DNA from: Halobacillus fulvus
GTDB taxonomy: Bacteria > Bacillota > Bacilli > Bacillales > Halobacillaceae
Direction of reading: 5' to 3'
NCBI GenBank assembly: GCA_004078665.1
Contig: SCFO01000001.1
Location: forward strand, 26,377-90,376
DNA: 64,000 nt
Below are positions 25,019-33,424 of this stretch, in pieces. Made by a program: the position numbers and the translations under genes. The notes under the pieces were generated by a model. It was not told the origin of the DNA. It made no database searches and saw only the letters and a list, made by a program, of their open reading frames with translations. Positions within the stretch are counted from its first letter, which is position 1, and each line of letters starts with the position of its first letter.

Positions 25019-26227
25019 ATGAACTTTGATCGTATTCTAATCCGCTATGGTGAAATGGCGTTAAAAGGTAAAAACAGGCGTTTGTTCGAAAGAAAGCTTC
25101 AAAATCACTTATATAAGAAACTCAAGCCTTTTCCAAAAGCGAAAGTGGAGAAAACACAAGGACGTATGTTCGTTCTGCTGAATGGAGAAGATCCTCAACG
25201 TGTCATGGATACGTGTCAAAAGATCTTCGGCATTCACAGTTTGAGCTTTGCTGTGAAAGTCGAAAAAGAGGAAGAAGATATGAAGGAAGCGGCTATGCTT
25301 GCTTTTCAGGATGCTCATAATGCGAAGACGTTCAAGATTTCATCGAAACGTATAGACAAAAACTATCCCGTTTCTTCGCAGGATTTGAATCCGATTTTAG
25401 GTGGGCATATCCTTAGAAATACAGAAGGGGTGACAGTGGACGTTCATAACCCCGATGTTGAAATTAAAGTAGAGGTTCGTCAGGATGCTGTTTATGTTAC
25501 CGCTCAGGATCACCCTGGTGCCGGGGGGCTGCCGAGTGGTACAACAGGTAAAAGTTTGCTCATGCTTTCTGGAGGAATCGACAGCCCTGTAGCAGGCTAT
25601 TTGACGATGAAACGTGGCGTCGCTTTAGAGGCGATTCATTTCCACTCCCCTCCTTACACGAGTGAACGTGCGAAACAGAAGGTCATCGAACTTGCGGAGA
25701 AGCTCTCTGATTTTGGAGATAGCGTGAAGGTGCATGTCGTTCCGTTTACAGCTATTCAGCAAAAGATTGCGAGAGAAATGCCTGAAGGGTACAGTATGAC
25801 GATCATGCGACGAATGATGATGAGAATCAGTGAGCAAGTCGCTGAGAAACAGGGGCTCCTTTCAATTACGACGGGTGAGAGTCTCGGGCAAGTGGCGAGC
25901 CAGACGATGGAGAGCATGAACACCATCAATGAAGTCACCAATTATCCTGTGATTCGTCCGTTAGTTGCGATGGATAAGCTTGATATCATCGATGTAGCGA
26001 AGAAGATCGACACCTATGACATATCGATTCGTCCGTATGAAGATTGCTGCACGGTTTTTGTCCCGAAAGCACCGAAGACGAAGCCGACAAGAGAGAATGC
26101 CAACTATTATGAATCAAGCTCCGATTTCACAGAAGATATAGAGAAAGCGATAGATGAGTCGTATATCATTGAAGCCCATCACGGAAAAGTCGTTCAAGAA
26201 GAGGACGAATTTGAAGGCTTGTTCTGA
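25019..26227 (+). CDS. thiI: tRNA 4-thiouridine synthase ThiI
   Basis: Uses ATP and persulfide sulfur to make 4-thiouridine at tRNA position 8, and in some bacteria supports thiamine thiazole synthesis. An N-terminal ferredoxin-like domain and THUMP domain (about residues 60-165) precede the PP-loop ATPase SGGIDSPVAG. The 402-residue form lacks the C-terminal rhodanese domain of E. coli ThiI, as in other Bacillus. Translation is coupled to nifZ (2-nt gap). A terminator follows. Confidence 0.95.
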   Translation: MNFDRILIRYGEMALKGKNRRLFERKLQNHLYKKLKPFPKAKVEKTQGRMFVLLNGEDPQRVMDTCQKIFGIHSLSFAVKVEKEEEDMKEAAMLAFQDAHNAKTFKISSKRIDKNYPVSSQDLNPILGGHILRNTEGVTVDVHNPDVEIKVEVRQDAVYVTAQDHPGAGGLPSGTTGKSLLMLSGGIDSPVAGYLTMKRGVALEAIHFHSPPYTSERAKQKVIELAEKLSDFGDSVKVHVVPFTAIQQKIAREMPEGYSMTIMRRMMMRISEQVAEKQGLLSITTGESLGQVASQTMESMNTINEVTNYPVIRPLVAMDKLDIIDVAKKIDTYDISIRPYEDCCTVFVPKAPKTKPTRENANYYESSSDFTEDIEKAIDESYIIEAHHGKVVQEEDEFEGLF

Positions 26228-26248
26228 TCGAGCGAATGACTAAAGCCA

Positions 26249-26290
26249 AGAGAAGCAAAACCGAAGGACGGGTTTTGTTTCTCTTTTTTT
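26249..26290 (+). terminator. Intrinsic terminator of nifZ-thiI
   Basis: AGAGAAGCAAAACC pairs with GGGTTTTGTTTCTCT, followed by seven T residues. Confidence 0.88.
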
Positions 26291-26337
26291 ATAGATTATG
26301 GTATATGTAATACTAAATCATAAAGAGGTGAAGCGGA

Positions 26338-27924
26338 ATGGAACTGTGGTATGGTGGAAAGATTTATACAATGAAAAAGGAAGAGGACTGGGTTGAGGCT
26401 GTTGTAACTGAAAAGGGAAACATTATAGCGACAGGTCAGACGCAGGAATTATTTGCATCCTATCAAGATGAGATCGTGACAGAGCATGATTTAAAAGGGG
26501 CCGTCATGTATCCTGGATTTACAGACAGTCACCTTCATATTATCGGTCATGGCGAGCGTTTAATGAGACTGGACCTCTCGTTCATGAAGTCAGCAGAAGA
26601 AGTCAAGCAGGCACTGCGGCAGCATGCGGAGCAGCTTTCTCCGGGGGAATGGATCATTGGGGATGGATGGAACGAGAATCAGTGGGAAGAAAAGAGGATT
26701 ATACATAAAGACGAGCTTGATGAGATTTCAGCAGACCATCCGATGATGTTGACGAGAGTCTGCCGCCATGCTCTTCTTGCGAACACGAAAGCGATGGAAA
26801 TGGCGGGTATTTCCCGGGAAACAAAAAGTCCTCAAGGCGGAGTCATTGTCCGGGATGAACAGGGAGAAGCGACGGGCTATTTTCATGACCAAGCCCAAGA
26901 TCTCGTCAAGGACGCCATGCCTGAGGTGACACCGGAATATTTAAGGAGAGCGACAGAGCTCGCGGTCAAAGATATGCATAAATACGGACTCGTAGGCGGG
27001 CACAGTGAAGATTTGAATTACTATGGAGGCTTCAAAAAAACGTTCCAGGCGTTTACCGATGTCATCGATGGAGATGATGTGAAGTTCCGAGCCCATTTAC
27101 TTGTCCATCATGGTGTCATCGAACAGGTCGACCAAGAAGGATTAGGGTTTAAAAAAGGAACCGATTTTGTTGAGCTGGGCGCTTTGAAGATTTTCTCAGA
27201 CGGGGCTTTAGGAGGACGGACAGCATGGCTGAGAGATGAATATTCCGATGATCCAGGAAACTTTGGTGTGGCGATTCACACAGAGGAATCTCTTGATCAG
27301 CTCGTGTCGGAAGCGAGAAAAAGAAAGATGCCGGTAGCGGTTCACGCAATCGGAGATGGTGCTGTCGAAGCGGTAGCTCAGGCGATCGAAAAGCAGCCAT
27401 TGGATACTGGGGAACGGGACCGGATCATCCACGCCCAAATTCTCAGTCCGGACCTGATCCAAAGGCTGCAAAATTTGAACGTCGTCCTTGATCTGCAGCC
27501 GACGTTTGTCGCTTCTGATTTTCCATGGGTCATTGAGAGACTAGGAAATGTACGTCTGAAAAACTCTTACTCCTGGAAAACGTTATTGGATGCAGGCATC
27601 ATGTGTGCCGGGGGATCAGACGCACCGATTGAAGAAATCAATCCACTTCTTGGTATCCGCGCTGCGGTTGACCGCAGAGCGACATATGATCATGAGGTGT
27701 ATCAGACCGAAGAACGACTTTCCGTGTTCGAAGCTATTGCCCTTTATACAAAGGGCAGTGCTCAGGCTATCTTAAGGGAAGATTCTCAAGGATTGATTGA
27801 ACCGGGATATGTTGCGGATTTCACGGTCCTTGACCGCGATTTGTTCGCTTTGAAGCCGCATGAGCTTGCCGATGCGACCGTTACGATGACCGTAGTTGAT
27901 GGAAGTATTGTGTATCAAAGATAA
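26338..27924 (+). CDS. ytcJ: Amidohydrolase family protein YtcJ-like
   Basis: Metal-dependent hydrolase of the Amidohydro_3 type. Metal ligands are visible in GFTDSHLHI (about residues 60-68), HAIGDGAV, HAQ and GGSDAPIEEINP near residue 425. 528 residues is almost the length of B. subtilis YtcJ (529). Substrates of this group are mostly unknown (N-acyl amides, imides or related compounds), so I propose none. AGAGGTGAAGC precedes the ATG. It forms a single-gene unit between two terminators and is convergent with nadK. Confidence 0.85.
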   Translation: MELWYGGKIYTMKKEEDWVEAVVTEKGNIIATGQTQELFASYQDEIVTEHDLKGAVMYPGFTDSHLHIIGHGERLMRLDLSFMKSAEEVKQALRQHAEQLSPGEWIIGDGWNENQWEEKRIIHKDELDEISADHPMMLTRVCRHALLANTKAMEMAGISRETKSPQGGVIVRDEQGEATGYFHDQAQDLVKDAMPEVTPEYLRRATELAVKDMHKYGLVGGHSEDLNYYGGFKKTFQAFTDVIDGDDVKFRAHLLVHHGVIEQVDQEGLGFKKGTDFVELGALKIFSDGALGGRTAWLRDEYSDDPGNFGVAIHTEESLDQLVSEARKRKMPVAVHAIGDGAVEAVAQAIEKQPLDTGERDRIIHAQILSPDLIQRLQNLNVVLDLQPTFVASDFPWVIERLGNVRLKNSYSWKTLLDAGIMCAGGSDAPIEEINPLLGIRAAVDRRATYDHEVYQTEERLSVFEAIALYTKGSAQAILREDSQGLIEPGYVADFTVLDRDLFALKPHELADATVTMTVVDGSIVYQR

Positions 27925-27925
27925 C

Positions 27926-27955
27926 AAAAGCCGGGCTACCTCAGCCCGGCTTTTT
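27926..27955. terminator. Bidirectional terminator between ytcJ and nadK
   Basis: AAAAGCCGGGCT pairs with AGCCCGGCTTTT across a 5-nt loop, with A- and T-runs on the two sides, so it can serve both converging genes. Confidence 0.9.
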
Positions 27956-27961
27956 CTAGTT

Positions 27962-28765
27962 TTACAAGAACGTGCGCTTTACACGGTCCCAATACGTATT
28001 GTTTTTCAATTTGACAGTTTTGATCACTTTGTCGCTCAGTTTGACGGTCACATCGTGAATGTTTCGGATTGAGTAGGCTTCATTGTCCATGCCGATGATC
28101 GGATAATCATTCCCGTCCTGTTGTACTTCCAGTTTCAATGTTCTTTCCCCACTTAGAATGAAAGAGGAACCGAGAGTACGATAACGGTTATTATTCACCG
28201 AAGCAAGCTCGCTTACTTGGAAACACGGGAGTTTCGGATCGACAACAGCGCCTTTCGTGGACTTGTTGTAACCCGTACTTCCTGTAGGTGTTGCGATAAT
28301 CAGCCCGTCGCCTCGGAACGTTTCAAAATGCAAATCGTCGATGTAAACATCGATAACGATTGATTTAATAAGTGTTGAGCGGACACTGCATTCATTGATG
28401 CAATTAAATGTGGATTCGCCATTGACTGTGGACTCGATGACAGGGAAGCGTCTTACTTCCACCTCGGAGTTCGTCATAGCATCGATCATCTCTTGATGAT
28501 CATCAATATTGAAATCGCAATATAGACCGGCCTCATTGTGGCTGCGAATTCCTACATAAAGACAATCCTGCCTGAATCCTGTTTTCCTTACGGCTTGCAG
28601 GAAGGTGCCATCGCCACCGACAGCAATGATGATGTTGGCATCTTTAGACTCTTCGACAACTGTAAAGCCGTTGTCTTCGGCCAATTTGAAAAGTTCTTTT
28701 AATTTTTCGTCCAGTTCTTGACTCGGGTGATAATAGAAAAAAAGGTTTCTACGTTGATCAGACAC
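27962..28765 (-). CDS. nadK: NAD kinase (NadK2/PpnKB type)
   Basis: Phosphorylates NAD to NADP. The nucleotide motif GGDGTFLQAV, the conserved INECSV segment and TPTGSTGYNKS are intact. I start at the GTG at 28765, read as initiator Met followed by SDQRRNLFF, because AGGAGG lies 7 nt upstream and 267 residues equal the B. subtilis second NAD kinase; the longer frame from 28798 lacks a ribosome-binding site. It lies next to ytxK, as in B. subtilis. Confidence 0.92.
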   Translation of the reverse strand: MSDQRRNLFFYYHPSQELDEKLKELFKLAEDNGFTVVEESKDANIIIAVGGDGTFLQAVRKTGFRQDCLYVGIRSHNEAGLYCDFNIDDHQEMIDAMTNSEVEVRRFPVIESTVNGESTFNCINECSVRSTLIKSIVIDVYIDDLHFETFRGDGLIIATPTGSTGYNKSTKGAVVDPKLPCFQVSELASVNNNRYRTLGSSFILSGERTLKLEVQQDGNDYPIIGMDNEAYSIRNIHDVTVKLSDKVIKTVKLKNNTYWDRVKRTFL

Positions 28766-28980
28766 AATACATCCTCCTCTATGTAGTACTGTAGCCATTT
28801 TACCATTTTACACTTGAAACCGCACCCAATTTTCAAACAAGTCTGTTAAGTAGCTTCATTGTTGAATCTGCAAGTAATTTTCGATAAGGTTAGGATAGAC
28901 AAAAGACGAATGAGAAAAGATTGGCGCATGGAAGCTTCGGTGAAAATGCGTCGATTTTCTTTGCATAAAGGAGAATGGAC

Positions 28981-29973
28981 ATGAAACAGCAGCATGTAGA
29001 AAAACTTTTTCAGTGGATCGATGAAACAGCGACTCATATTTCTGAAGATATAAATGTTACGTATTTAGAAGCGGTTGCCGAAGCGCTGGATGTATTGTTC
29101 AACGGTCAGCCTTTCGATGATATGGGAAAAGAATTGAAAACATGGCTTACTAACGAATTAACAAAAGTGTCAAAAGACGAGTATGAAAAGGAGGAAATCC
29201 GCAAATCTGTCCAACTTGCCATCTTAAAAGGGATGAAAGGAGCGACCCAACAGCAGCACCTGATCACTCCTGACTCTGTCGCGATGTTCATGGGATACCT
29301 TACGTCAAAGCTATTTGAAGACAGAGAAGATTTGAAAATATTCGATTTGGCTTCCGGTTCAGGGAACTTGTTGACTTCCGTCATGAACCAGTTGGATATG
29401 CCCCTGACGGCTTATGCGAGTGAAGTCGATCCGACATTGATCCAACTTGCGGTAACGAATGCTAATTTGCAAAAGAACAAAGTGGAGTTTTTCCATCAGG
29501 ACAGCCTGCGACCATTCTTAATGGAACCTGTCGACTTTGTACTGGCTGATTTGCCGGTCGGTTATTATCCTGATGATGTACAGGCAGCTCGTTATGAGTT
29601 AAAAGCAGAGGAGGATCACTCGTATGCTCACCACCTGTTTATCGAACAAGGGTTGAATTACACAAACGAAGGCGGATACTTGATGTTCATCGTTCCGAAC
29701 TTCCTGTTCGACAGTGACCAGTCGAAGCAGCTGAATGCTTTTCTGAGAGAGCATGCCCACATTGTAGGAATGTTGCAGCTGTCTGATTCTCTTTTCAAAA
29801 ATGAAAAGCACGGCAAAAGCATCTTGATTCTTCAGAAAAAAGGGAAAGATACAAAAGCACCGAAACAGGCCTTGCTTGCTAAACTGCCGTCTTTTAAAAA
29901 CCCGGAAGCGATGGCAGATATTCTCGCCCAGATGAATCAGTGGTTTGACGATTATAAAGCAGCTAAATTGTGA
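28981..29973 (+). CDS. ytxK: YtxK, class I SAM methyltransferase-like protein
   Basis: 330-residue protein resembling N6-adenine DNA methylases. It has an N-terminal helical region and a Rossmann methyltransferase core (motif I DLASGSGNLL, acidic EVDPTLIQLA, HQDSL). Motif IV, normally NPPY/F, reads ADLPVGYYP, so amino-methyltransferase activity on DNA is doubtful and the true substrate is unknown. I start at the ATG at 28981 (AAAGGAG 7 nt upstream), because the ATG at 28975 sits on the ribosome-binding site. ackA follows, as in B. subtilis. Confidence 0.85.
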   Translation: MKQQHVEKLFQWIDETATHISEDINVTYLEAVAEALDVLFNGQPFDDMGKELKTWLTNELTKVSKDEYEKEEIRKSVQLAILKGMKGATQQQHLITPDSVAMFMGYLTSKLFEDREDLKIFDLASGSGNLLTSVMNQLDMPLTAYASEVDPTLIQLAVTNANLQKNKVEFFHQDSLRPFLMEPVDFVLADLPVGYYPDDVQAARYELKAEEDHSYAHHLFIEQGLNYTNEGGYLMFIVPNFLFDSDQSKQLNAFLREHAHIVGMLQLSDSLFKNEKHGKSILILQKKGKDTKAPKQALLAKLPSFKNPEAMADILAQMNQWFDDYKAAKL

Positions 29974-29992
29974 GAAAATAGCGAATATAAGA

Positions 29993-30006
29993 AGTAAACG
30001 TTATCA
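29993..30006 (+). promoter_or_regulatory. cre (CcpA) site upstream of ackA
   Basis: AGTAAACGTTATCA matches the cre consensus TGWAANCGNTNWCA at all but the first position. Its centre is about 55 nt upstream of the predicted ackA start, as expected for CcpA activation of overflow metabolism. Confidence 0.8.
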
Positions 30007-30019
30007 TGCTTCGAACGCC

Positions 30020-30048
30020 TTGAAATCGTCCGTAGCGGGTGATTAAAT
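30020..30048 (+). promoter_or_regulatory. Sigma-A promoter of ackA
   Basis: TTGAAA (30020-30025), 17-nt spacer, TTAAAT (30043-30048). The weak -10 box is consistent with dependence on an activator at the cre site upstream. Confidence 0.6.
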
Positions 30049-30095
30049 AGTAGTGGTAGAAATATACGAACCTAATTTTTGAGGGGATGAGCAAC

Positions 30096-31286
30096 GTGAG
30101 TAATAAAATTCTTGCTATAAACGCAGGCAGTTCTTCACTGAAATTCCAGTTGATCGAAATGCCTGAAGAAACAGTCATTACCAAAGGATTAGTAGAACGG
30201 ATCGGACTAGAGGACGGCGTTTTCACGATCGAATTTAATGATGAAAAAGATAAAACAGTAACAGACATTCCAGATCACGCGGTTGCTGTAAAAATGCTTC
30301 TTGATAAACTGACAGCGAACGGTATCATTCAGTCATTGGATGAAATTGAAGGTGTCGGTCACCGTGTCGTTCACGGTGGAGAGCGTTTCAGTGAATCTGT
30401 CCTGATTACAGAGGAAGTTATCAACGAAATCGAGGAAGTATCTGATCTTGCGCCACTGCATAACCCGGCGAACTTAACAGGCATCAAGGCTTTCCGTGAA
30501 GTACTTCCGAATGTTCCGCATGTCGCGGTCTTTGACACAGCTTTCCACCAGTCAATGCCTGAGCAATCCTATCTATATAGCCTTCCGTACGAATACTATG
30601 AAAAATACGGCATTCGTAAATATGGTTTCCACGGTACGTCTCACAAATACGTTTCAGAGCGTGCGGCAGAAATGCTTGGTCGTCCGGTAGACCAGTTGCG
30701 TCTTCTTTCTTGCCACCTAGGGAACGGAGCGAGTATTGCAGCGATTGAAGGCGGAAAGTCGATCGATACTTCCATGGGCTTCACACCGCTTGCAGGTGTA
30801 ACGATGGGTACACGTTCTGGTAACATTGACCCTGCGTTAATTCCATTCATTATGGAAAAGACAGGTAAAACAGCGAACGAAGTGATGAACGTCCTGAACA
30901 AAGAAAGTGGAATGCTTGCCCTTTCCGGATTCTCAAGCGACCTTCGTGACATTGAACAAAAAGCAGCAGAAGGAGACGAGCGTGCTGAACTAGCGCTTGA
31001 AGTCTTCGCAGCTCGTATTCACAAATATATCGGTTCCTATGCTTCCCGTATGCACGGAATCGACGGCATCATCTTTACGGCTGGTGTAGGAGAAAACAGT
31101 ACATCGATCCGTGAGCGTGTTCTGAAAGGACTCGAATTCATGGGCGTTTACTGGGATCCATCCTTGAACCAGGTGCGTGGAAAAGAAGCATTCGTCAACT
31201 ACCCGCACTCTCCGGTTAAAGTGATGATCATTCCGACAAACGAAGAAGTTATGATTGCACGTGACACCATCGAAAAAGGCTTGTAA
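30096..31286 (+). CDS. ackA: Acetate kinase
   Basis: Makes ATP and acetate from acetyl phosphate in overflow metabolism (EC 2.7.2.1). Family signatures: [12 protein letters not shown] at the N-terminus, [30 protein letters not shown], and FTAGVGENS near the end. I start at the GTG at 30096, where GAGGGG lies 9 nt upstream; the ATG at 30087 directly abuts that ribosome-binding site. This gives 396 residues. A cre site and promoter lie upstream and a strong terminator downstream. Confidence 0.95.
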   Translation: MSNKILAINAGSSSLKFQLIEMPEETVITKGLVERIGLEDGVFTIEFNDEKDKTVTDIPDHAVAVKMLLDKLTANGIIQSLDEIEGVGHRVVHGGERFSESVLITEEVINEIEEVSDLAPLHNPANLTGIKAFREVLPNVPHVAVFDTAFHQSMPEQSYLYSLPYEYYEKYGIRKYGFHGTSHKYVSERAAEMLGRPVDQLRLLSCHLGNGASIAAIEGGKSIDTSMGFTPLAGVTMGTRSGNIDPALIPFIMEKTGKTANEVMNVLNKESGMLALSGFSSDLRDIEQKAAEGDERAELALEVFAARIHKYIGSYASRMHGIDGIIFTAGVGENSTSIRERVLKGLEFMGVYWDPSLNQVRGKEAFVNYPHSPVKVMIIPTNEEVMIARDTIEKGL

Positions 31287-31292
31287 TCCTTG

Positions 31293-31327
31293 AAGGATCT
31301 CACTCATCGAGTGAGATCCTTTTTTTG
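31293..31327 (+). terminator. Intrinsic terminator of ackA
   Basis: AAGGATCTCACTC and GAGTGAGATCCTT, a perfect 13-bp stem with a 3-nt loop, followed by T residues. Confidence 0.95.
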
Positions 31328-31334
31328 GTTTATT

Positions 31335-31364
31335 TGCTCTTTTTCCATTTTTAAGCGTACAATT
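31335..31364 (+). promoter_or_regulatory. Probable promoter of the ecsC-like gene and moaB
   Basis: TTGCTC (31335-31340), 18-nt spacer, TACAAT (31359-31364), 40 nt before the ATG. Confidence 0.45.
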
Positions 31365-31403
31365 ATAGTAAGAAAGCTTCTTTTCTTTAAGGGAGGAAAA
31401 GAT

Positions 31404-32231
31404 ATGTCTGATAAACGGGTAAAGGAAGAGGTAGAGAGATGGCTCGATCACCATCGCAGCTACCAAGCCAATGATTTTGAAATGATGTATGATGATTGGA
31501 TGACGAACAGCTTCCGGCATATGAATCCTAACGTCAAGGACCGGTTTTTCTCCAAATTGGACCAGTGGTTTTTTCATACGCATGCCTTTCTACAGGGGAG
31601 TTCTTTTCAAAATGAAGCAAGAGAAAGAATCATGACCGTTGGGCGCGTCATGGATGATCGCGTCGAGAGGATTGAGGATTTAAAACAATTATCTGTGAAC
31701 CAATTAACGTACATAGCCAATCAGCAAATTGCGAGAGGCCGGCTGTATTCGTTCGCCCAGGGTGGACTGACGGGGACAGGAGGCTGGCTGTTGCTTGGAC
31801 TCGACTTTCCGCTCATGATGATCATGAACATTCGGGCTGTGCAATTGGTCGGTCTCACATTCGGTCATGAGATGAACCATCCCTATGAAATGATGATTTC
31901 ACTGAAGGTCTTTCACGCGGCTACACTGCCAAAAAGGCTCAGCGTATATGCGTGGAATGAACTGGTGCAGGAGGTATCGAACAAAGAACATCCTTATATT
32001 TACGAAGGGAACGACCGACTTACAAATGAAAATTGGCTAGAGCAGCCGATCAAGCAGTCGATCAAATCGTTGTTCCTTTTCATGTTCAGAAAAAAGGTAG
32101 TTCAAGGCCTTCCGTTTATCAGTATTGCAGTCGGTGCATACTCGAACTATCATTTAACGAAGCAGGTCACCGATTTTGCTATGAAGTTTTATCAATACCG
32201 CTACGTTTTAGAAAAGGAGAGAGAAGGGTAA
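31404..32231 (+). CDS. EcsC-family protein
   Basis: 275-residue protein with the EcsC domain (AQGGLTGTGGWLLLGLDFPLMM, then IRAVQLVGLTFGHE and the closing GAYSNYHLTKQVTDFAMKFY). EcsC relatives occur near ABC transporters, but their biochemical role is unsettled; short hydrophobic segments around residues 125-145 and 225-240 suggest membrane association. I start at the ATG at 31404 (GGGAGG 8 nt upstream). Its stop codon overlaps the moaB start by one base (TAATG), so the two are co-translated. Confidence 0.8.
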   Translation: MSDKRVKEEVERWLDHHRSYQANDFEMMYDDWMTNSFRHMNPNVKDRFFSKLDQWFFHTHAFLQGSSFQNEARERIMTVGRVMDDRVERIEDLKQLSVNQLTYIANQQIARGRLYSFAQGGLTGTGGWLLLGLDFPLMMIMNIRAVQLVGLTFGHEMNHPYEMMISLKVFHAATLPKRLSVYAWNELVQEVSNKEHPYIYEGNDRLTNENWLEQPIKQSIKSLFLFMFRKKVVQGLPFISIAVGAYSNYHLTKQVTDFAMKFYQYRYVLEKEREG

Positions 32232-32752
32232 TGTCTGTCGGTGAGCATAAAAGAGAAGCTCCGTCATCGGTCCGGTGCAGGGTCGTGACGATCAGTGATA
32301 CACGCAATGAAGAGACGGATAAAAGCGGTCGGTTAATGATCGATTACTTGGAAAAGTCCGGCCATCGCATTGAAAAGTATGAAGTGATTAGGGACGAGGA
32401 AACGCTCATTAGAGAAAAGCTTGTGGAAGGGATTGATGCCCCGGATACAGATGTCATCCTTACAAATGGCGGAACGGGGATTGCGGATCGTGATGTTACG
32501 ATTGAGGCCGTACGCTCGATAATTGACAAAGAAATCCCTGGATTCGGAGAACTATTCAGAATGCTGAGTTACACAGAGGATATCGGATCGGCTGCTTTAA
32601 TGTCACGGGCTGTTGCTGGCACTAAAAAAGGGACTGCTATTTTTTCGACACCTGGTTCAAGCGGAGCTGTCCGGCTTGCGATGGAGAAATTGATTGTGCC
32701 CGAAATAACCCACGTCGTGAGAGAATTACAAAAGGATAGAGAGGGAAAGTAA
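32231..32752 (+). CDS. moaB: Molybdenum cofactor biosynthesis protein MoaB
   Basis: MoaB/MogA-fold protein that in molybdopterin synthesis adenylylates molybdopterin. The signature VILTNGGTGIADRDVTIEA and the GKLFRML-like EIPGFGELFRML segment are present; 173 residues. I start at the ATG at 32231, sharing one base with the preceding stop, with AGAGAAGGG as ribosome-binding site. It follows ackA in B. subtilis as well, but there argGH come next; here other genes follow. No other moa/moe gene is in the window. Confidence 0.88.
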   Translation: MSVGEHKREAPSSVRCRVVTISDTRNEETDKSGRLMIDYLEKSGHRIEKYEVIRDEETLIREKLVEGIDAPDTDVILTNGGTGIADRDVTIEAVRSIIDKEIPGFGELFRMLSYTEDIGSAALMSRAVAGTKKGTAIFSTPGSSGAVRLAMEKLIVPEITHVVRELQKDREGK

Positions 32753-32768
32753 GTTTTTCTCATCGAAA

Positions 32769-32803
32769 AGAAAAGGCAGGGAACGAATCCCTGCCTTTTC
32801 TTT
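32769..32803. terminator. Bidirectional terminator between moaB and the universal stress gene
   Basis: AGAAAAGGCAGGGA pairs with TCCCTGCCTTTTCT across a 5-nt loop, A-rich on one side and T-rich on the other. Confidence 0.88.
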
Positions 32804-33266
32804 ATTTCTCTTCTTCATCTGTGACTTGATCCGGACGAACGACAAGTACATCACATTTGGCATAACGGGTAATATGCTCAGAGACACTACCGATAAAAAA
32901 GCGCTCCATAGCGTTCAGCCCGGTCGCTCCGCAAATGATCAAATCTGCATGATGTTTGGGAGCGATATCTTTTGCAATTTTCACTTTCGGGGACCCATAG
33001 TCGATATCGAGCTCAACATGTTTGACACCTGATTCTTCGGCTTTTTGTTTATACTCTGTCAGTAATTCAGTCGCGTATTTCTCTGCTCGTATAGCAAGGG
33101 ACCGGTCATACGCTTCTACGGTGGCAAAAGCACGTGTGTCCACAACGTGGGCTAAAATTAATTTGGCATCGTTCCGGTTGGCGATATCGATCGCCTTTTT
33201 AAACGCACATTCAGCTGTTTCAGAACCGTCGACTGCAACAACAATATCCTTATATTCAAATGTCAT
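32802..33266 (-). CDS. Universal stress protein (UspA family, ATP-binding type)
   Basis: 154-residue single-domain Usp. DIVVAVDGSETAECA opens the fold and GATGLNAMERFFIGSVSEH supplies the complete G-x2-G-x9-G-S nucleotide motif, so ATP binding is expected. The cellular role is unknown beyond stress survival. I start at the ATG at 33266, with AAAGGGGG upstream. An extended -10 promoter lies about 35 nt before the start; I found no sigma-B promoter here. Confidence 0.9.
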   Translation of the reverse strand: MTFEYKDIVVAVDGSETAECAFKKAIDIANRNDAKLILAHVVDTRAFATVEAYDRSLAIRAEKYATELLTEYKQKAEESGVKHVELDIDYGSPKVKIAKDIAPKHHADLIICGATGLNAMERFFIGSVSEHITRYAKCDVLVVRPDQVTDEEEK

Positions 33267-33297
33267 GTTGGATGCCCCCTTTCTTGTTCTCACTCAT

Positions 33298-33306
33298 ATT
33301 ATACCA
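33298..33306 (-). promoter_or_regulatory. Extended -10 promoter of the universal stress gene
   Basis: Minus strand: TGGTATAAT (33306-33298), a TGnTATAAT motif without a clear -35. Confidence 0.6.
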
Positions 33307-33424
33307 CGACAGGATCCGGATAATCTTACAGAATTTGAATAATTCTGACCATTTTGTGAAATATAAAGGAGCTTGTTTAAATGAAGGTAAGCGGACGTCT
33401 TTTATAAAATTCAAGCATCCGTCG

